Source: Siphonodentalium dalli (taxonomy: Eukaryota > Mollusca > Scaphopoda > Gadilida > Siphonodentaliidae). Taken from it: a DNA stretch of 64,000 nt. Under the pieces are notes generated by a model. The model was not told the DNA's origin. It ran no database searches and saw nothing but the letters and a program-made list of their open reading frames with translations. Position 1 is the first letter of the stretch. Every line of letters begins with the position of its first letter. Location of the stretch: contig CP136066.1 in the NCBI GenBank assembly GCA_032622095.1, forward strand, positions 199,290,978 through 199,354,977, given 5' to 3'. Made by a program: the position numbers and the translations under genes. Below, one piece after another: positions 12,544 to 24,893 of the stretch.

Positions 12544-12678
12544 TATATACATATGTAACCATCGGTGGGTCGGAGGATGGGCGCATTGTCGTCGACTCCA
12601 ATTGTATGCTTAGCATACAGTTGGGGTCGGCGATGGTGTCCTTATCTTCTGAGCCATTAGTGATTATATATGTACAAA
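12544..12678 (+). other. long near-perfect hairpin with many G-U pairs
   Basis: The two arms (12609 down to about 12544, and 12613 up to about 12678) pair around a 3-nt TTA loop. Over the first 65 positions I count about 59 pairs if G-U is allowed on the plus-strand transcript, of which 16 are G-U. The innermost 21 bp (arm ending CCAATTGTATGC, partner GCATACAGTTGG) are fully paired with three G-U. The plus strand would fold into an hpRNA- or pri-miRNA-like structure; the minus strand would have A-C mismatches in place of the G-U pairs. It could also be an ageing MITE. It lies in an intron of the minus-strand gene, so an RNA from the plus strand would be antisense. Confidence 0.6.
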
Positions 12679-13029
12679 TATACACCAATCTTAGTAATCT
12701 TCAATTTGACTTATTTAATATATGAACTGTGTATGAACCATTCCCAGTAAATGAACATATTATTCAATAAAATTCTTGAATGCCTTAATGGCTATGTACA
12801 TCGTTTAATTATATTAACCATGAGTCACTCAATATTCAAAGACACAGTCATATTAAATTACTGAACTTTAATTTGTATTTTGAGTACAGGAAAATGTCAT
12901 TACTACATTATACATTACATATAAAGTAATACGCCTATTTCAAGTTATTTCATGACATTGTTAGGGAATTTACCAATGACACTAGTACTGTACTGTATCA
13001 TTGTTACAAACCTGCTTCTGAGACAGATA

Positions 13030-16000
13030 GTGTAGGCAGTTAGCGACAAAAAATGCTCGGATCGATACAAGTCGAATAAAAGCGCCATTTTTTAGTATCT
13101 TGTAGGACAGCATCTCTAGTCTAGGAATTTTCTCAAGAACCAACTTTTTGACCGACGTAGAGCCGAAAATTCAAGATGGCGTCCAAGATGGCCGCCAGTT
13201 TGACGGTGGCACACCTAATAGATCTGCTTCTCGATTTGATATGGTAAACATGATGAATTTCCCCACATTGTATAATAATGCTGTTTATAGAATAACAACC
13301 TTGACTCTTAGTTGAAAAATGGCCACAATTATTCAAGATGGATGCCAAAATGGCGGCCAAAACATGAGAAATTGGGTTTTTTCATTATTTTGTTATTAAA
13401 TACTTTACAATTTTCGAGATAATATAAGAGAAGATATCAACTATGTGTTCATTATTTGATGTGATAACTTCTGTGGAAAAGTCATGCACATTAAAGGTGA
13501 AGTAGTATTGTTCGTTCTGGTAGTAATGTGAGATAGAATATGTGCTATATAAAATGAATGAAATTATTCTCAGACTGTGTTTAATTCTGTAAATCCTTAA
13601 TAACCAACCGTGAATGACACTAATGTCACCAATTCTATTTGCGACACTACTATATGGTTGGATCAATTGAATACAACTTTGTATGTCGAGATGTTTACGA
13701 ATAAAAAATCAATTTATTAGTGGATTTACCACGAATTTAGGAAACACTAAACGACAGACCCCATATTCTTCAAACTCAATTTGGTTCTCAAAAAACAAGA
13801 ACATATGGAAGGTATTCTGCAACATATCTTCATCATCAGGCCTCGTATTCAAATTACCAATACTTAAATTCAGTGTTTTATGTCAAATTATACACAAAAT
13901 GATTGAAGCATATACTCGAAAGTATATTTGAGTTCGGAATAAGAAATAATATTATTTCCTTGTATCATATAGTGTCCTCAATTAATCCCGCAACAGAACA
14001 TGAAGCAATCATGCGAATAGCACATATTCAACAGTATATACATTAGTGCAATGCATTGCATATATATGTATAATTTTGTATGTTCTATTGTTGCTGGGAT
14101 ATACTCCATGGGGCCATGTTGTGGGAAGACGGGATCAGCAAATATTAAAATACACTTTGTTTTAATAAATTGAATTGACAATTCACTACTCACAACCACA
14201 TCTGCACAACTACGTACATGGAAGTTTGCTTTTTGAACATTTGCACCTGGAACAAACCGATTTGCAAACACAGTTATTCAATTCGGTGCACACTCTCGCC
14301 ACTTCTGTGGTTGTCATCCATACAGGAACAAAATAATCATTATATCCACCAGAAGGAGTCACATTGGGGGGGGACTGTTTCACCAGAATCAATTATATCA
14401 CCCTTCCGGTTCCGTCTCCATCAAATTAAGTTCCGACTCTTTCGCGGTTTGTTAAAAAAATATTCGATAGGTTTTGATAGGTTGTTTATACACTGACTGT
14501 CAATACAGAAAGTATTCTCCAATAACAATCGACAGATTCGGTCTTTGTATGTGCAAAATCGGATGCTTGTTGTGCACATTTAGAGACGTGCATTTGAGTG
14601 TATTTCCCACGAGAATTAAGCAGCAGTTTGATGCTCAGATTTTATCACATTCAATTTGGGCTGGAACTTGTCAGGTTTTATGATAGAAAATGTGGTTATT
14701 ATAGTGTTCGATCATACAGAGATATATGTTCCAGCCCAACTAAAAGTGTCAAGGCCGATAAACTTATCAAATTGCTGCTTAATTTAAATAGGAAATGCAC
14801 AAAAATGCATTATGCCTCTAAGTGTGCACAAAATTGCTGATTTCGCATTATTATCATCAATAAGCACGAGCAAAGACCTAATCTACGGATATTTGTTTAG
14901 AAAATAGTTCTGTTTTGACATTTAGTGTATAAATGGCGGTCAAAACTTTGAAAATATTTGTTTTAAATCGCGAAAGAGTCGGGACTTAGTTCGATAGAGA
15001 CAGAACCAGAAAGGCGATAGAATCGATTCTTGTGAAATAGTTTTCCCCCAGTGAGTCAGATGCTGGACACTTTGCATCTATTATGGGGCTTACAGTCCAT
15101 ATACCAACCTGATATATACTAGTAGCACGATTTCTTTGGTGGTAACTGTTCGTGTGCACGGCCTTTGCTGAACATTTCATGTCTATCTTCATTAACTGAG
15201 GTCATGTTCGCAGATTTGTCATAAACAATCACGACGAAATGCTAAATACACACAAATAGTGGTGATGGAACATTAAGTACCACAAAAGGATTCCTCGTAA
15301 TTGACATCAAGCATTCTGTTAGCCATGGGTAAGCTTTTCAATCATCCCAAAATGTGCGCTTGCCCTTACCAAAGAAAAAGGAAGTTGAGTCGCATCCTGA
15401 TATCGCATGGAAATTATGTAATATTGGAAGCAAAGTTGATTTTTTTTCTGAGCCCAATTGAATTGTACATATCAACTATGTTGCGGATAACATGGGATTT
15501 AGACTTGCCGAGAGACACAGTTTCAAATATTTGCATTGGAGTAGCATAACATGCAGATGTCACAACAGAATCACGATAATATCCTTGTCAACAGTACGAA
15601 CAATAATCGATGAATAATGAGTGTGTAGCATATGAGATATATGTCCGACTAATCTACTGTCAGCTTCTTCATACGTATATCCAAAGAGTATAGGTTACAC
15701 ATTTGGACGGTGTCACCATCCTCCGTTACGAAGATGGTTTTCCCTGTTAGGGTTTCCAATTTAAAGAGACATTCATTGACCAATGCAAACAATTCTTGCC
15801 TGTTGTGGTGTTTCTGAGAAAGTCATTCCAATTCGGTTGATTTTTTGAAGTAAGCCCCAACCTTACCTCGAATGCCACAACCACGTTTCTCTCACGTTCC
15901 TGTTTCGATACTACCCTATATTTACCTGTCCAAAACCAAGTCAATACTTCTACAATCTGCGAGCTGCATCATAACATATGGAATAAACTTTGGGCTGATA

Positions 16001-17818
16001 TACATTGAGAAGGTAAGCCCGACTTCAGGTGTCAGTAAATGTATCAGAGCACCTCCGTCGAACACCTTACACTCGACCTTTGGATTTGGCTCTGCAGTTT
16101 CTATGCAGTTTGAATCGGATGTGACCTTCATGCAGCTTAGGAAGTCACATTTATTACCGCCCCTCCTTTTATAGATGGGGAATCGCTGGTTTTGGTGTGA
16201 GAAGAACATATATTTCATATGCTACAAACCGATAATTCATCGATTATTGTTCACACTGTTGACACATATATTATCGTGATCATGTTGAGACATATGCATG
16301 CTATGCTTCTTCAATGCAAACATTTGAAACTGTTTGTCTTTCGAGAAGTCTAAATCCCATGTTACCTACAACATAGTTGATATGTGCAATTCAATGGGCT
16401 AAACAAAATTCAACTGTACTTCCAATATTCCATCCGATATCAGGATGCGACTCAACTTCCCATTTCCTTGGTAAGGATAAGCGCAATTTTGGGATGCTTG
16501 TAAAGCTTAGCTCACAGAATGCTTGATGCCAATTACGAGGAATCCCTGTGTGGTTCTTGATGTTTCATCACCACTATTGAATGTATTTAGCATTTCGTTG
16601 AGATTGTTTATGACAAATCTGTGAACCTGACCTCAGTTAATGAAGCTAGACATGAAATGTTCAATACCACCAACGAGGAACATGCTCTTTCAAATGAATA
16701 TCGTGCTATATATATCAGACTGGTATCTGGACTGTAAGCCCCACAGTAGATGCAAAGTTTCCAACACCTGACTTCTTTGGATGGAAATTGATTGACAGTT
16801 CTTTTGTTACTGTATGGATGACAACCTAGACGCAGGTAGAGAGTGCACAGCGTTGACTAAATGTGTTTGCATATCGGTTTGTTTCAGGTGAAAATGTTCA
16901 AGAAGCAAACTTCCATGTACGAAGTTGTGCAGTCGTATGGTTGTGAGAAGTGAATTGTTCAATTCAGTTTTTTTAAAACAAAGTGCATTTTCAAATTTCA
17001 TAGTATTTATAATTTGAATACGAGTCCGGATGATGAAGATGTGTTGCAGAATACCTTCCATGTGTTCCTGTTTTGAGAACCAAATTGAGTTTGACGATTA
17101 TGGGTTTTGTCATTTGGTGTTTCCTAATTTCGTGGTAAATCCACTACTAAATTGTTATTTGTAAATATCTTGATATTAAAATGTTTATTCAATTTATCCA
17201 ACCATATAGTAGTGTCGCAAATAGAATTGAAGACATCAGAGCCATTCATGGTTCGTTTCTAAGCATTTACAGAATGAAAACCTGTCGGAGAATAATTTTG
17301 CTCATTTACATAGCACATATTCTACCTCACATTTGTACCAGAACAAACTACACTACTTCGCATTTAGTGTGCATGACTCTTTCACATAGGTTATTCCATC
17401 GAATAGTCAACACATTGTTGATATCTTCTCTTATATTATCTCTAAAATTGTAAAGTATTTAAACAAAAATAAGGAAAAAAAAAAACATTTCCATGTTTTT
17501 GCCGCCATTTTGGCATCCATCTTGAATAATTGTGGCCATTTTTCAACTAAAAGTGGGGGCTATTATTCGATAACCACCATTCTTAGATAATAGGGTGGAA
17601 TTCGTTATGTTAAACATATAAAATTGAGAAGCAAAGCTATTAAGTGTACCACCGTCAAACCGGCGGCCATCTTGGACGCCATCTTAAATTTTCGGCTCTA
17701 CGTCGGTCAAAAAGTTGGTTCTTGAGAAAATTCCTAGACTAGAGATGCTGTCCAACAAGATATTAAAAAATGGCGCTTTTATCCGACTTGTATTGATCAA
17801 AACGCTAACTACCTACAC
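13030..17818. mobile_element. 4.8-kb foldback element with kilobase-scale inverted arms
   Basis: The outer ends are GTGTAGGCAGTTAGCG at the left and its inverted copy at the right (CGCTAACTACCTACAC), each next to TA (13028-13029 and 17819-17820). Homology between the arms continues inward in order. Matching pairs include 13060-13200 with 17640-17790, 13610-13870 with 17040-17230, 14155-14330 with 16810-16980, 15045-15300 with 16540-16760, and 15300-15660 with 16200-16500. The centre is near 15.7-16.2 kb. The left arm is longer because of a nested element (14.4-15.0 kb) and another extra stretch near 13.93-14.15 kb. No transposase is recognisable. Arms of this length with a TA target site suggest a non-autonomous foldback relative of Tc1/mariner-type elements; the family is inferred. 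Confidence 0.75.
14398..15017. mobile_element. nested inverted-repeat element inside the left arm
   Basis: 'ccttccggttccgtctccat' and 'ccgactctttcgcgg' at about 14402-14447 recur inverted at about 14970-15017 (cgcgaaagagtcggga, gagacagaaccagaaagg). Inner arms also match: 'tttgggctggaac' near 14656 with 'gttccagcccaa' near 14729. The symmetry centre is near 14.7 kb. The right arm of the host element lacks this block, so it was probably inserted later. Its edges are approximate because they lie inside other repeats. Confidence 0.65.
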
Positions 17819-17820
17819 TA

Positions 17821-18390
17821 AGACGATTGGCTGAACAAAGCTCGGTACCACCCAGCCATAAAGGCCCTAATTTATTACAATTTATCACATTTTAATAGTG
17901 ACAATTAAAGGTATAAAGTCCAATATTAACTTTATCTATTAGATATTACTTGTTCTGTAACTGATTTTTTATATGTTTGAAATATTAAGTCATCTGCCCC
18001 TATTCAACCCTTGGCCTGCTGTTTGGTCCTATCAAGATCTATTTTTCTATGATTATAAATTTAATTCGACCAATTCTTGCTCTGGTGAGCAATTAACTCT
18101 AATATAATTTGAATATTTATATTAATCCTATTACGAATACGAAGTTCCCAATTAGATGAACGTGTTCAGTGAGTAAATGTATATGTTGTCGATAGCTTTA
18201 TAAGTGCTCAATCCAGGTTCCATGAAGTCATGTTGATCCCGGCACTCCATCCCCATATAAATAAAAATGAAATGAAGTTTATGATCTGAAAATATATTGT
18301 ACTAGCAGATTAGCCCGCCACTGGCGGCATTCGTCCCATGGCTTTGTTCGAACAAGCAATTGCAACAGCTTCCGAGACACGTGTGCTACA
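17821..18390. other. intron, no feature recognised
   Basis: AT-rich spacer between the foldback element and a satellite-like repeat. Nothing further seen. Confidence 0.5.
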
Positions 18391-18399
18391 TTTGCAAAA

Positions 18400-19065
18400 A
18401 CATTCGTTTAATTCCGCCAGTTTTACCCGATTTTACCTTGAATTGACCACTTTGAAGGTCAATGTCAGGTCATGGTAACGATTTGACCCGTCCAGTACAT
18501 TCCCCGGACAAAAGTACACCTAGGTATCAAATTTCGTCGAAATTTGACATTGAATTGATCATTTTGAAGGTCAAGGTCAGGTCGGTGTCACAATTTGACT
18601 GGTTCATGAGACTTCCCGGACAAAAGTATCCCTAGGTAGCAAGTTTGAACTCAATCGGTAGGGCCGTTTTCGAGTCTATAACGGACACACACATACATAT
18701 ATATCATTTGTGGGTACCCGTTTCAAGGTGAAGGTCACATCGGGCGGAAAAAACTGACCCGATGAAAATCTTCCCCATTCCTAGGAACCCCTAAGTACGA
18801 ACACAGACATAAGGATCACACAACACGCTCATGTCTGGACACATACACAGCCACGCTCTTTATAAACGACACTTCGGATACGAACGCTCTTTAACTATCA
18901 CACGATTAACCCCACAATTCCAAGACGGCGGCAGTGGGAATGGAGAATGAGTGATCGTAGGTTTTTACCCTTAGATAGGAAGTTTGGTGGAAATCCGTCC
19001 GGCAGTTTTCCCAGCCATAGCTAACAGACAAACAGAAGTCCCAAAATATATATTAGATGGTCTAT
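18400..19065 (-). repeat. two degenerate units of the GGTCA-rich satellite plus tail
   Basis: Contains 'gttttacccgattttacctt', 'ccggacaaaagtacacctag', 'caaatttcgtcgaaattt' and 'ttgaaggtcaaggtcagg'. This is the reverse complement of the unit tandemly repeated at 63180-64000. It is followed by 'ccgttttcgagtctataacg' and 'cagacaaacagaagtcc', a tail similar to that at 38500-38605. It is probably part of a dispersed retroposon or satellite family. Confidence 0.65.
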
Positions 19066-19845
19066 TCAAGCAGACAAAGATAGTGTCTCTCTCCCTTAAT
19101 CTATTTTTACTGAATCAAGAGAGCTTCATAATAATCGAAATGGAAAGCCTGTCACTATAAGATGAATCTAAATTTGTACAAGAAATTATACGAATCGGAA
19201 CGTAAACAAAAAAGTTAAAAATTTCTTCGATCATGTGTTGGGACAGGTCTATATACTATTTTTAGAATATAACAGCATATAATTTCTCATAAATGTCGAA
19301 AGATGTTGCCAATTAAATGGGAACAGGAAATGATTGACCATATCTAGAATTTGCATGTCGATGCCTGTCTATTTTAGTACTAATAATACTTTGGCCAAAT
19401 ATTCATTTGTTAGGCTCAGACTAGAAATGCTGCTAGCGTGAGACTGAGTCTGAGAGGCAAATTTCACTGGCAGTGTTAGTGTTACGCTGTCACTGTCAGT
19501 GGCACTGAATTCGTAAGCGTATATCGCCATCGTCATCGAGTATGATATCACGCGATAGCATTAGTAGGTCAGTAAGAATGTTAGCAATTAAAACAATCAT
19601 TATCATTACGAGAGTAATTTATTTTCTTAAATCCAAGTTTCACAAAAGAGATATCGGAACGAATTTTATAGTAAATCTAATTACTACGACTTAAAACGGA
19701 AGTGAAAATATAGGTCAACCGGCAATGTAAAAAAAGGAATGTCAACTTCTTGAAAGTAATAAATAATATATACATAATCATTTACTAATGATTATATAGT
19801 CAATTCACCACAAACAATTAGTAATATTACCATAACTTTATCACG
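19066..19845. other. intron, no feature recognised
   Basis: AT-rich sequence without gene-like open frames or clear repeats. Confidence 0.5.
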
Positions 19846-19847
19846 TC

Positions 19848-20052
19848 AATAAAACCTAGTTTCAATTGAGATATATTTCCACAAACTTAAACTGAGTTTA
19901 TCACAGAACTGGGTTTAACTACACTAAACCACAGTTTTACTCCCATAAAACCTAGTTTAACTACAGTAAAACCAAGTTTAAATCCTACATTTTAAAACCT
20001 AGTTTAAACTGGAGTTATACCTGATCTAGAATAAAACCTAGTCTAAACCACA
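19848..20052. repeat. AAACCTAGTTTAA degenerate tandem repeat
   Basis: About eight degenerate copies of 'aaaacctagtttaaac' or its near-palindrome (ctagtttaac, ctgggtttaactac, cctagtctaaacc) over 200 bp. Confidence 0.7.
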
Positions 20053-20672
20053 CATGCCGATTCGGACCCATATGTGTACGGTGCTCTATCGCAGGCCATA
20101 AAATGCGAAATTACAACAATATGCGTTCATTGTCGGTGCAAACTTAGTGCTGGATTATTCGTGTTCGACTTGGGATTATGAATTGAATGTACAGATAATT
20201 ATGGCTGAGAAAAAACATTCATATCCAGATACTCTGAAAAAAGCTGGACCTCGGCCGTCAGTTGGATATCGCACATTTTCTGTGGTTGTTCCCGCAAGGA
20301 AATACGTTGATGCCAGCACTCTGTCGAAGAGTCAACATAACGTAGTCTAGCATAATTAGCACATAAAAAAAAGAGACCGATGGTTTTTCAAGAACATGTA
20401 TCTATTCAGATTGCGACAGTTACTACAAAACAATCTAATCACTTTGATCATGCTGCCCCAGAACAATATACCCAAGTTGAGCATGTTGCCCAGGATGATC
20501 GTCAAATGTCTTAAACATTTTGACTCGCTGACACCGAGGTTGATATTTGAGTTTAAAATGTCCAACACGGTGCTTGAAGTTGATGGAGATGTTACCCCAG
20601 AACGTTGACCTGTGCCACTAAAACCACGGAACCGGGTATATTGGACCCAATATGGCGGCGAGTCAGTGACAG

Positions 20673-20725
20673 GGCGCATAGTGTAATGGTCATTCCTCAC
20701 ACGAAGTGTCGTTTCGATGGAATAA
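20673..20725 (+). other. tRNA-like (SINE-head) motif with A and B boxes
   Basis: GCATAGTGTAATGGTCATTC resembles a pol III A box (TAGTGTAATGG). About 30 nt on, GTCGTTTCGATGG resembles a B box (GGTTCGANNCC). The sequence does not close into a full cloverleaf with a 3' acceptor arm, so a tRNA-derived SINE head or tRNA relic is more likely than a working tRNA gene. Confidence 0.3.
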
Positions 20726-21126
20726 TTTGAACTGGAGTTAACAGCCCGACAAGGAATCGACAGGATACACGAACGTACGAGCGAACGAACGGACGCCGCT
20801 GATTACAATAGTTCTAAGAAATTATCAAGGGGAGGGGGGGGGCAGAAAATAAACTCAAAGTGAGTTTTTATCACTGAACATCTACTTGCTCCTATTGTCG
20901 AGGCACGTGTATATGCAGATGTTACCATGGTGACATCAGGACATAATTCGCATAGTTCGCAGCACATTTTGTCTTATTGTTATAAAACCATTGTTGGCAT
21001 GCCATTACTAATCAGTGCTGGTGTAAACTAAGACTGGCTTCGGACATTAGTTAATGGGAGGTCTATAATCACTAATGCTCATTCCAATGTTTGGCGTTTC
21101 TGGGAAATATGTATCATAACCATCGC

Positions 21127-21130
<4 letters not shown>

Positions 21131-21205
<75 letters not shown>
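21131..21205. repeat. (TA)n microsatellite, ~37 units
   Basis: Uninterrupted TA dinucleotides for about 75 bp. The 'IYIYIY' frames across it are artefacts. Confidence 0.97.
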
Positions 21206-21208
<3 letters not shown>

Positions 21209-21422
21209 ATTCCTCCATTTCTGAAGAGTCAATATATAATCAAACAAAATCCACACAGTATAAACAAAGAATTTCACAAACATTTCTTGCACAAACAAAT
21301 ACGTACAACACAGAGAGACACGATACTATTATAAATGGAAACACATATATTGTGGCACGAGGACCGTATATACACGTACAAAATTACACGATGGAATATA
21401 ACCACGCATTGAATGGTTAGTA

Positions 21423-23708
21423 GTCCAGTGCATTTATGGTTTTACCCAGAACTAATTGCAACATAATTTTTGTTTGCTGGAATTGGTACATATACCCTCC
21501 ATAAACAACATACTAAAAATCGGCAAAAATCGGAAAAAGGGAAATTAGTGAATTTCGTGAAAATAAATTGAGAAAATTTGGTCAAATCATCAATTTATGG
21601 GTTTTCATGAATGTATATAAAAAATTCAAATTTACAAGTCCTACAAATATCATGCCTATTTTGTCGACCACATTTTCCTGAATCCAGAACTGGAAACCAT
21701 TCCCAGATTCCTTAAGTATTTTTCGAGTTGTGTGCCTTCAAAAACGCGAGTTTACCTGATTTAGGAACCTTAATTTCGCAGAATGAGCCAAATGCTGTAT
21801 TATATGGTTAATTATTTAAAACACTAGAGCAAAATTAATTACTTTTACACTGTTTTAGTAATTTCCTCACTAGATAAAACACAAAATATGATTAATATGT
21901 GCATCTATGAATAAGGAGAATAAAATATTCTCAAACAAAATGTGTGTTCCATTGTATTTGCCTTGACACAGAACTCGTGTGATGAAATGCCATATTTGAG
22001 GTCATGTAACTCAATAAATTAATATCCATATGCTCTGCTTTTCTCATAACAATTTGAGAATACTAGATTGAACAAATTGTGAAGGAATTTCCAAATGCAT
22101 TGGTGAAGAAAATAAAATTATGGTCCTATGAACTCTTAGTCAAGCCTCTTTTCCGAAAATGCAATTGTGGGACGTTTTTGTCAATTTTAAAAGGATGTTA
22201 GGCATATTCAGAAAAATTAACGAAAGTTTATTGTGTAAAATTATGTGATCTGTCCTCTTAAATCATTTTTTTGTTGAGAAAATAGCATTTCAATGGCTAT
22301 ACCAATGAATTTCACTGGATTTCACTCATCATTGTGGAAACATACTCCAAATTTGAACTACAGAAAAATGGGGTAGGGGAAAGCATATCAACAAAATCTT
22401 CAAAATTATGCATCTTGAAGCAGAAAACTTTATATTAACAGTTTCTGCTTACATTGTTCTTTCATACATAATTTCATATTTCCTTTGTTTATGTTTATTG
22501 ACAGAGCTATAATATTTTTTGTCATAATTTGTCAGTGAAATGTCAAATTGGCTATTTTGAGATTGTTTTATACAACATAACCATAAAATTCTAAATCAAC
22601 GTCCGATAATGTATTAAGCAGTTTTATAATGCAACAGGAATGTACACAAACTGGAAGAAAACAACATTGTGTCTGAAATGGCTGTAATTTGGTGATAAGA
22701 TTGCATTTTGTGATTTTTCCTACCCCTATACCAACGTTAAAATTTGGAGTCAGTTTCCTGAAAAATGAAAGAAATCAGTGAAATACTATGGCATAACCAA
22801 TGTAAGGCTAATTTTTTATCATTAAATTGTTGTGGGAGGAAAGTTCAAATAATTTTACACATTAAAACACCCATTGTTTTTTGTTTTTATGGCCCAAACC
22901 CTTTTAGATTGGACAAAAATGCCTCAAACTGGCATCTTTGGAATCAAGCTAAAACTAAGTATTCAAAGGGTCATAAGTTGATTTTCTTAAATAATGTCCT
23001 GTTAATACCTTTACATTTTGTTCAATCCAATATACTTAAAAGGTTATAAGAAAAGCATGGCATATGGGTATTAAATTATTGAGTTACATGACCTCAAGTA
23101 TTGCATTTCATCACACACGTTCAGTGTCGGAGGCAAAATTGGCCAGGTCCATACAATGGAACACACATTTTGTTTGAGAATATAATCTTCTTCTTAATTA
23201 TAGATACACATATTAATCATATTTGTGTTTAATCTAGTGAGGAAATTACTATAACACTGAAAAATCCCTTCAGTTTGCTCTAGTTTTTTTAATAATTAAT
23301 CACAAATAAGGCATTTTGGCTCATTCTTCGAAATTGAGGCCCCGAAAATGGGCCGAAATCAGGTAAACTCGCGTTTGTGAAGGCACACAACTCGAAAAAT
23401 ACGTAATGAATCTGGGACTGGTTTTCAGTGCTGGGTTCAGGAAATTGAGGTCGACGCAATACATATACCATTTGTAGGATTTGTGAATTTGATTGCTCTT
23501 ATATGCATCCATGAAAATCCATAAATTGATGATTTGACCAAATTTCCCCAAATTTATTTCACGAAATTCACCTTTTTCCGATTTTTGCCGATTTTTGCCG
23601 ATTTTTAGTATGTTGTTTATGGAGGGTTTGTGTACTTATTCCAGCAAAAAAAAATTCTGTTGCAATTAGTTCCGGGTGTGGCATTATTTTCTCATAAATG
23701 CACTGGAC
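21423..23708. mobile_element. 2.3-kb near-complete palindrome (foldback element)
   Basis: Begins GTCCAGTGCATTTATG and ends with its inverse CATAAATGCACTGGAC, flanked by TA at 21421-21422 and 23709-23710. The arms match nearly all the way in: 'gaactaattgcaac' near 21451 and inverted near 23660; 'tgtgtgttccattgta' near 21939 and inverted near 23158; 'aggctaa' near 22807 against 'ttaggca' near 22199. The symmetry centre is about 22565. There is no transposase-like frame; the two 76-94-aa frames inside are mirror shadows. It is a non-autonomous foldback or giant MITE. Confidence 0.8.
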
Positions 23709-23710
23709 TA

Positions 23711-24893
23711 TAGAGAAGCAATGAGATCGAGAGAAAAGTATATAGTGAACTATTAATGTCTATTATCCCCGCACATCCAGATTTGTGCGGTTTCTCTGGC
23801 CATAAAATCGACAATCTCCAGGACATTATTAGCGATGCCATGGAGGGAGTTTGGGATATACCCAATAAACATGAGCATTTGTTTGTCCACATGGAGATTA
23901 TCAATATATTATGAATTCCAACATGCATAGTAATTGCACAACGAGAAGGTAACATTTCTTGTGTCTGTGGTATTTGTGGCATTCTTTCCAAAGGTGGGAC
24001 ATGTCTAGGTTTATTTGGACGGTAGCGAAACGACCGAAGTCACTCTATGTTGATACAAGGTGTTGCCATTCGTTTCTAGAGTTGGACATGGTTGCGTTGT
24101 TGGCCAGGGACTTCCACTGATGTTTATTAGCTACGTTTGCTTCTGATTAGAATTACTCACACAAGTGAGCAATCGTCAGACTCTGAATATCTGATTCAAC
24201 GATTCTTATGAAAGGACTCCCCTGTGCGAAGTGAGAATCAGTTGTGCGATAGTAAAATAAGTTGCTTCGTAGTTGAAATTATCACATTCTGCGCTGGGAA
24301 TGAAATGCTTGACTGACGGAGGTCTTGACAACCACACAAGGAGGCTTGACTACATATATATATTTCTGGTAGATAGCCTCCTCGATGTGACTTTAAAGCT
24401 AAAAAGTAAGTCACCATTTAATTGGCCTACACGCGGTGTTCCAATCAGCTGGAAAGCAACAAAATGACAACCTAGCGATGTGTAATGTTATGACTCCCAT
24501 TTTGAAACAATTATTTACCAATAATTGGCAGCTATTGTTTTGGCTTGCAATATGGCGTACAGTAATAATATATGCGAATTGAAATTTGCACGACAATTGC
24601 TCCTGCAATTCACCGAACACCATATCATATTATTATACCTCATATTAAAACCCTATATATGTTAATTTCCCATATAGGGTGTGATTTTACAATTTGCAAT
24701 GTTTCCCCCACCCCCATGAAACATTGTCGGAGCGCTCAACATTGCGACAAATGTTGACCGCCTCGACCGAAAGAGCACGAACATGTTCACGGAAGCACCC
24801 GAACGATATTTTATGACCGTGACTTTCAAACCGGAAACCCCAAATCGTCACGATTCAGACGACTTCCGCATTCTTCAAACAAAGTAAACATCA
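23711..24893. other. intron, no feature recognised
   Basis: No supported gene. The last ~200 bp before 24894 probably belong to the 5' region of the Crypton-like element, whose exact boundary I cannot see. Confidence 0.5.

Noticed and set aside
13385-13666. 93-codon minus frame with a similar frame at 17181-17453
   Set aside because: The two are mirror images because they lie in the inverted arms of the foldback element; no protein family is recognisable.
21047-21420. 83- and 109-codon frames with IYIYIY
   Set aside because: They run across the (TA)n microsatellite.
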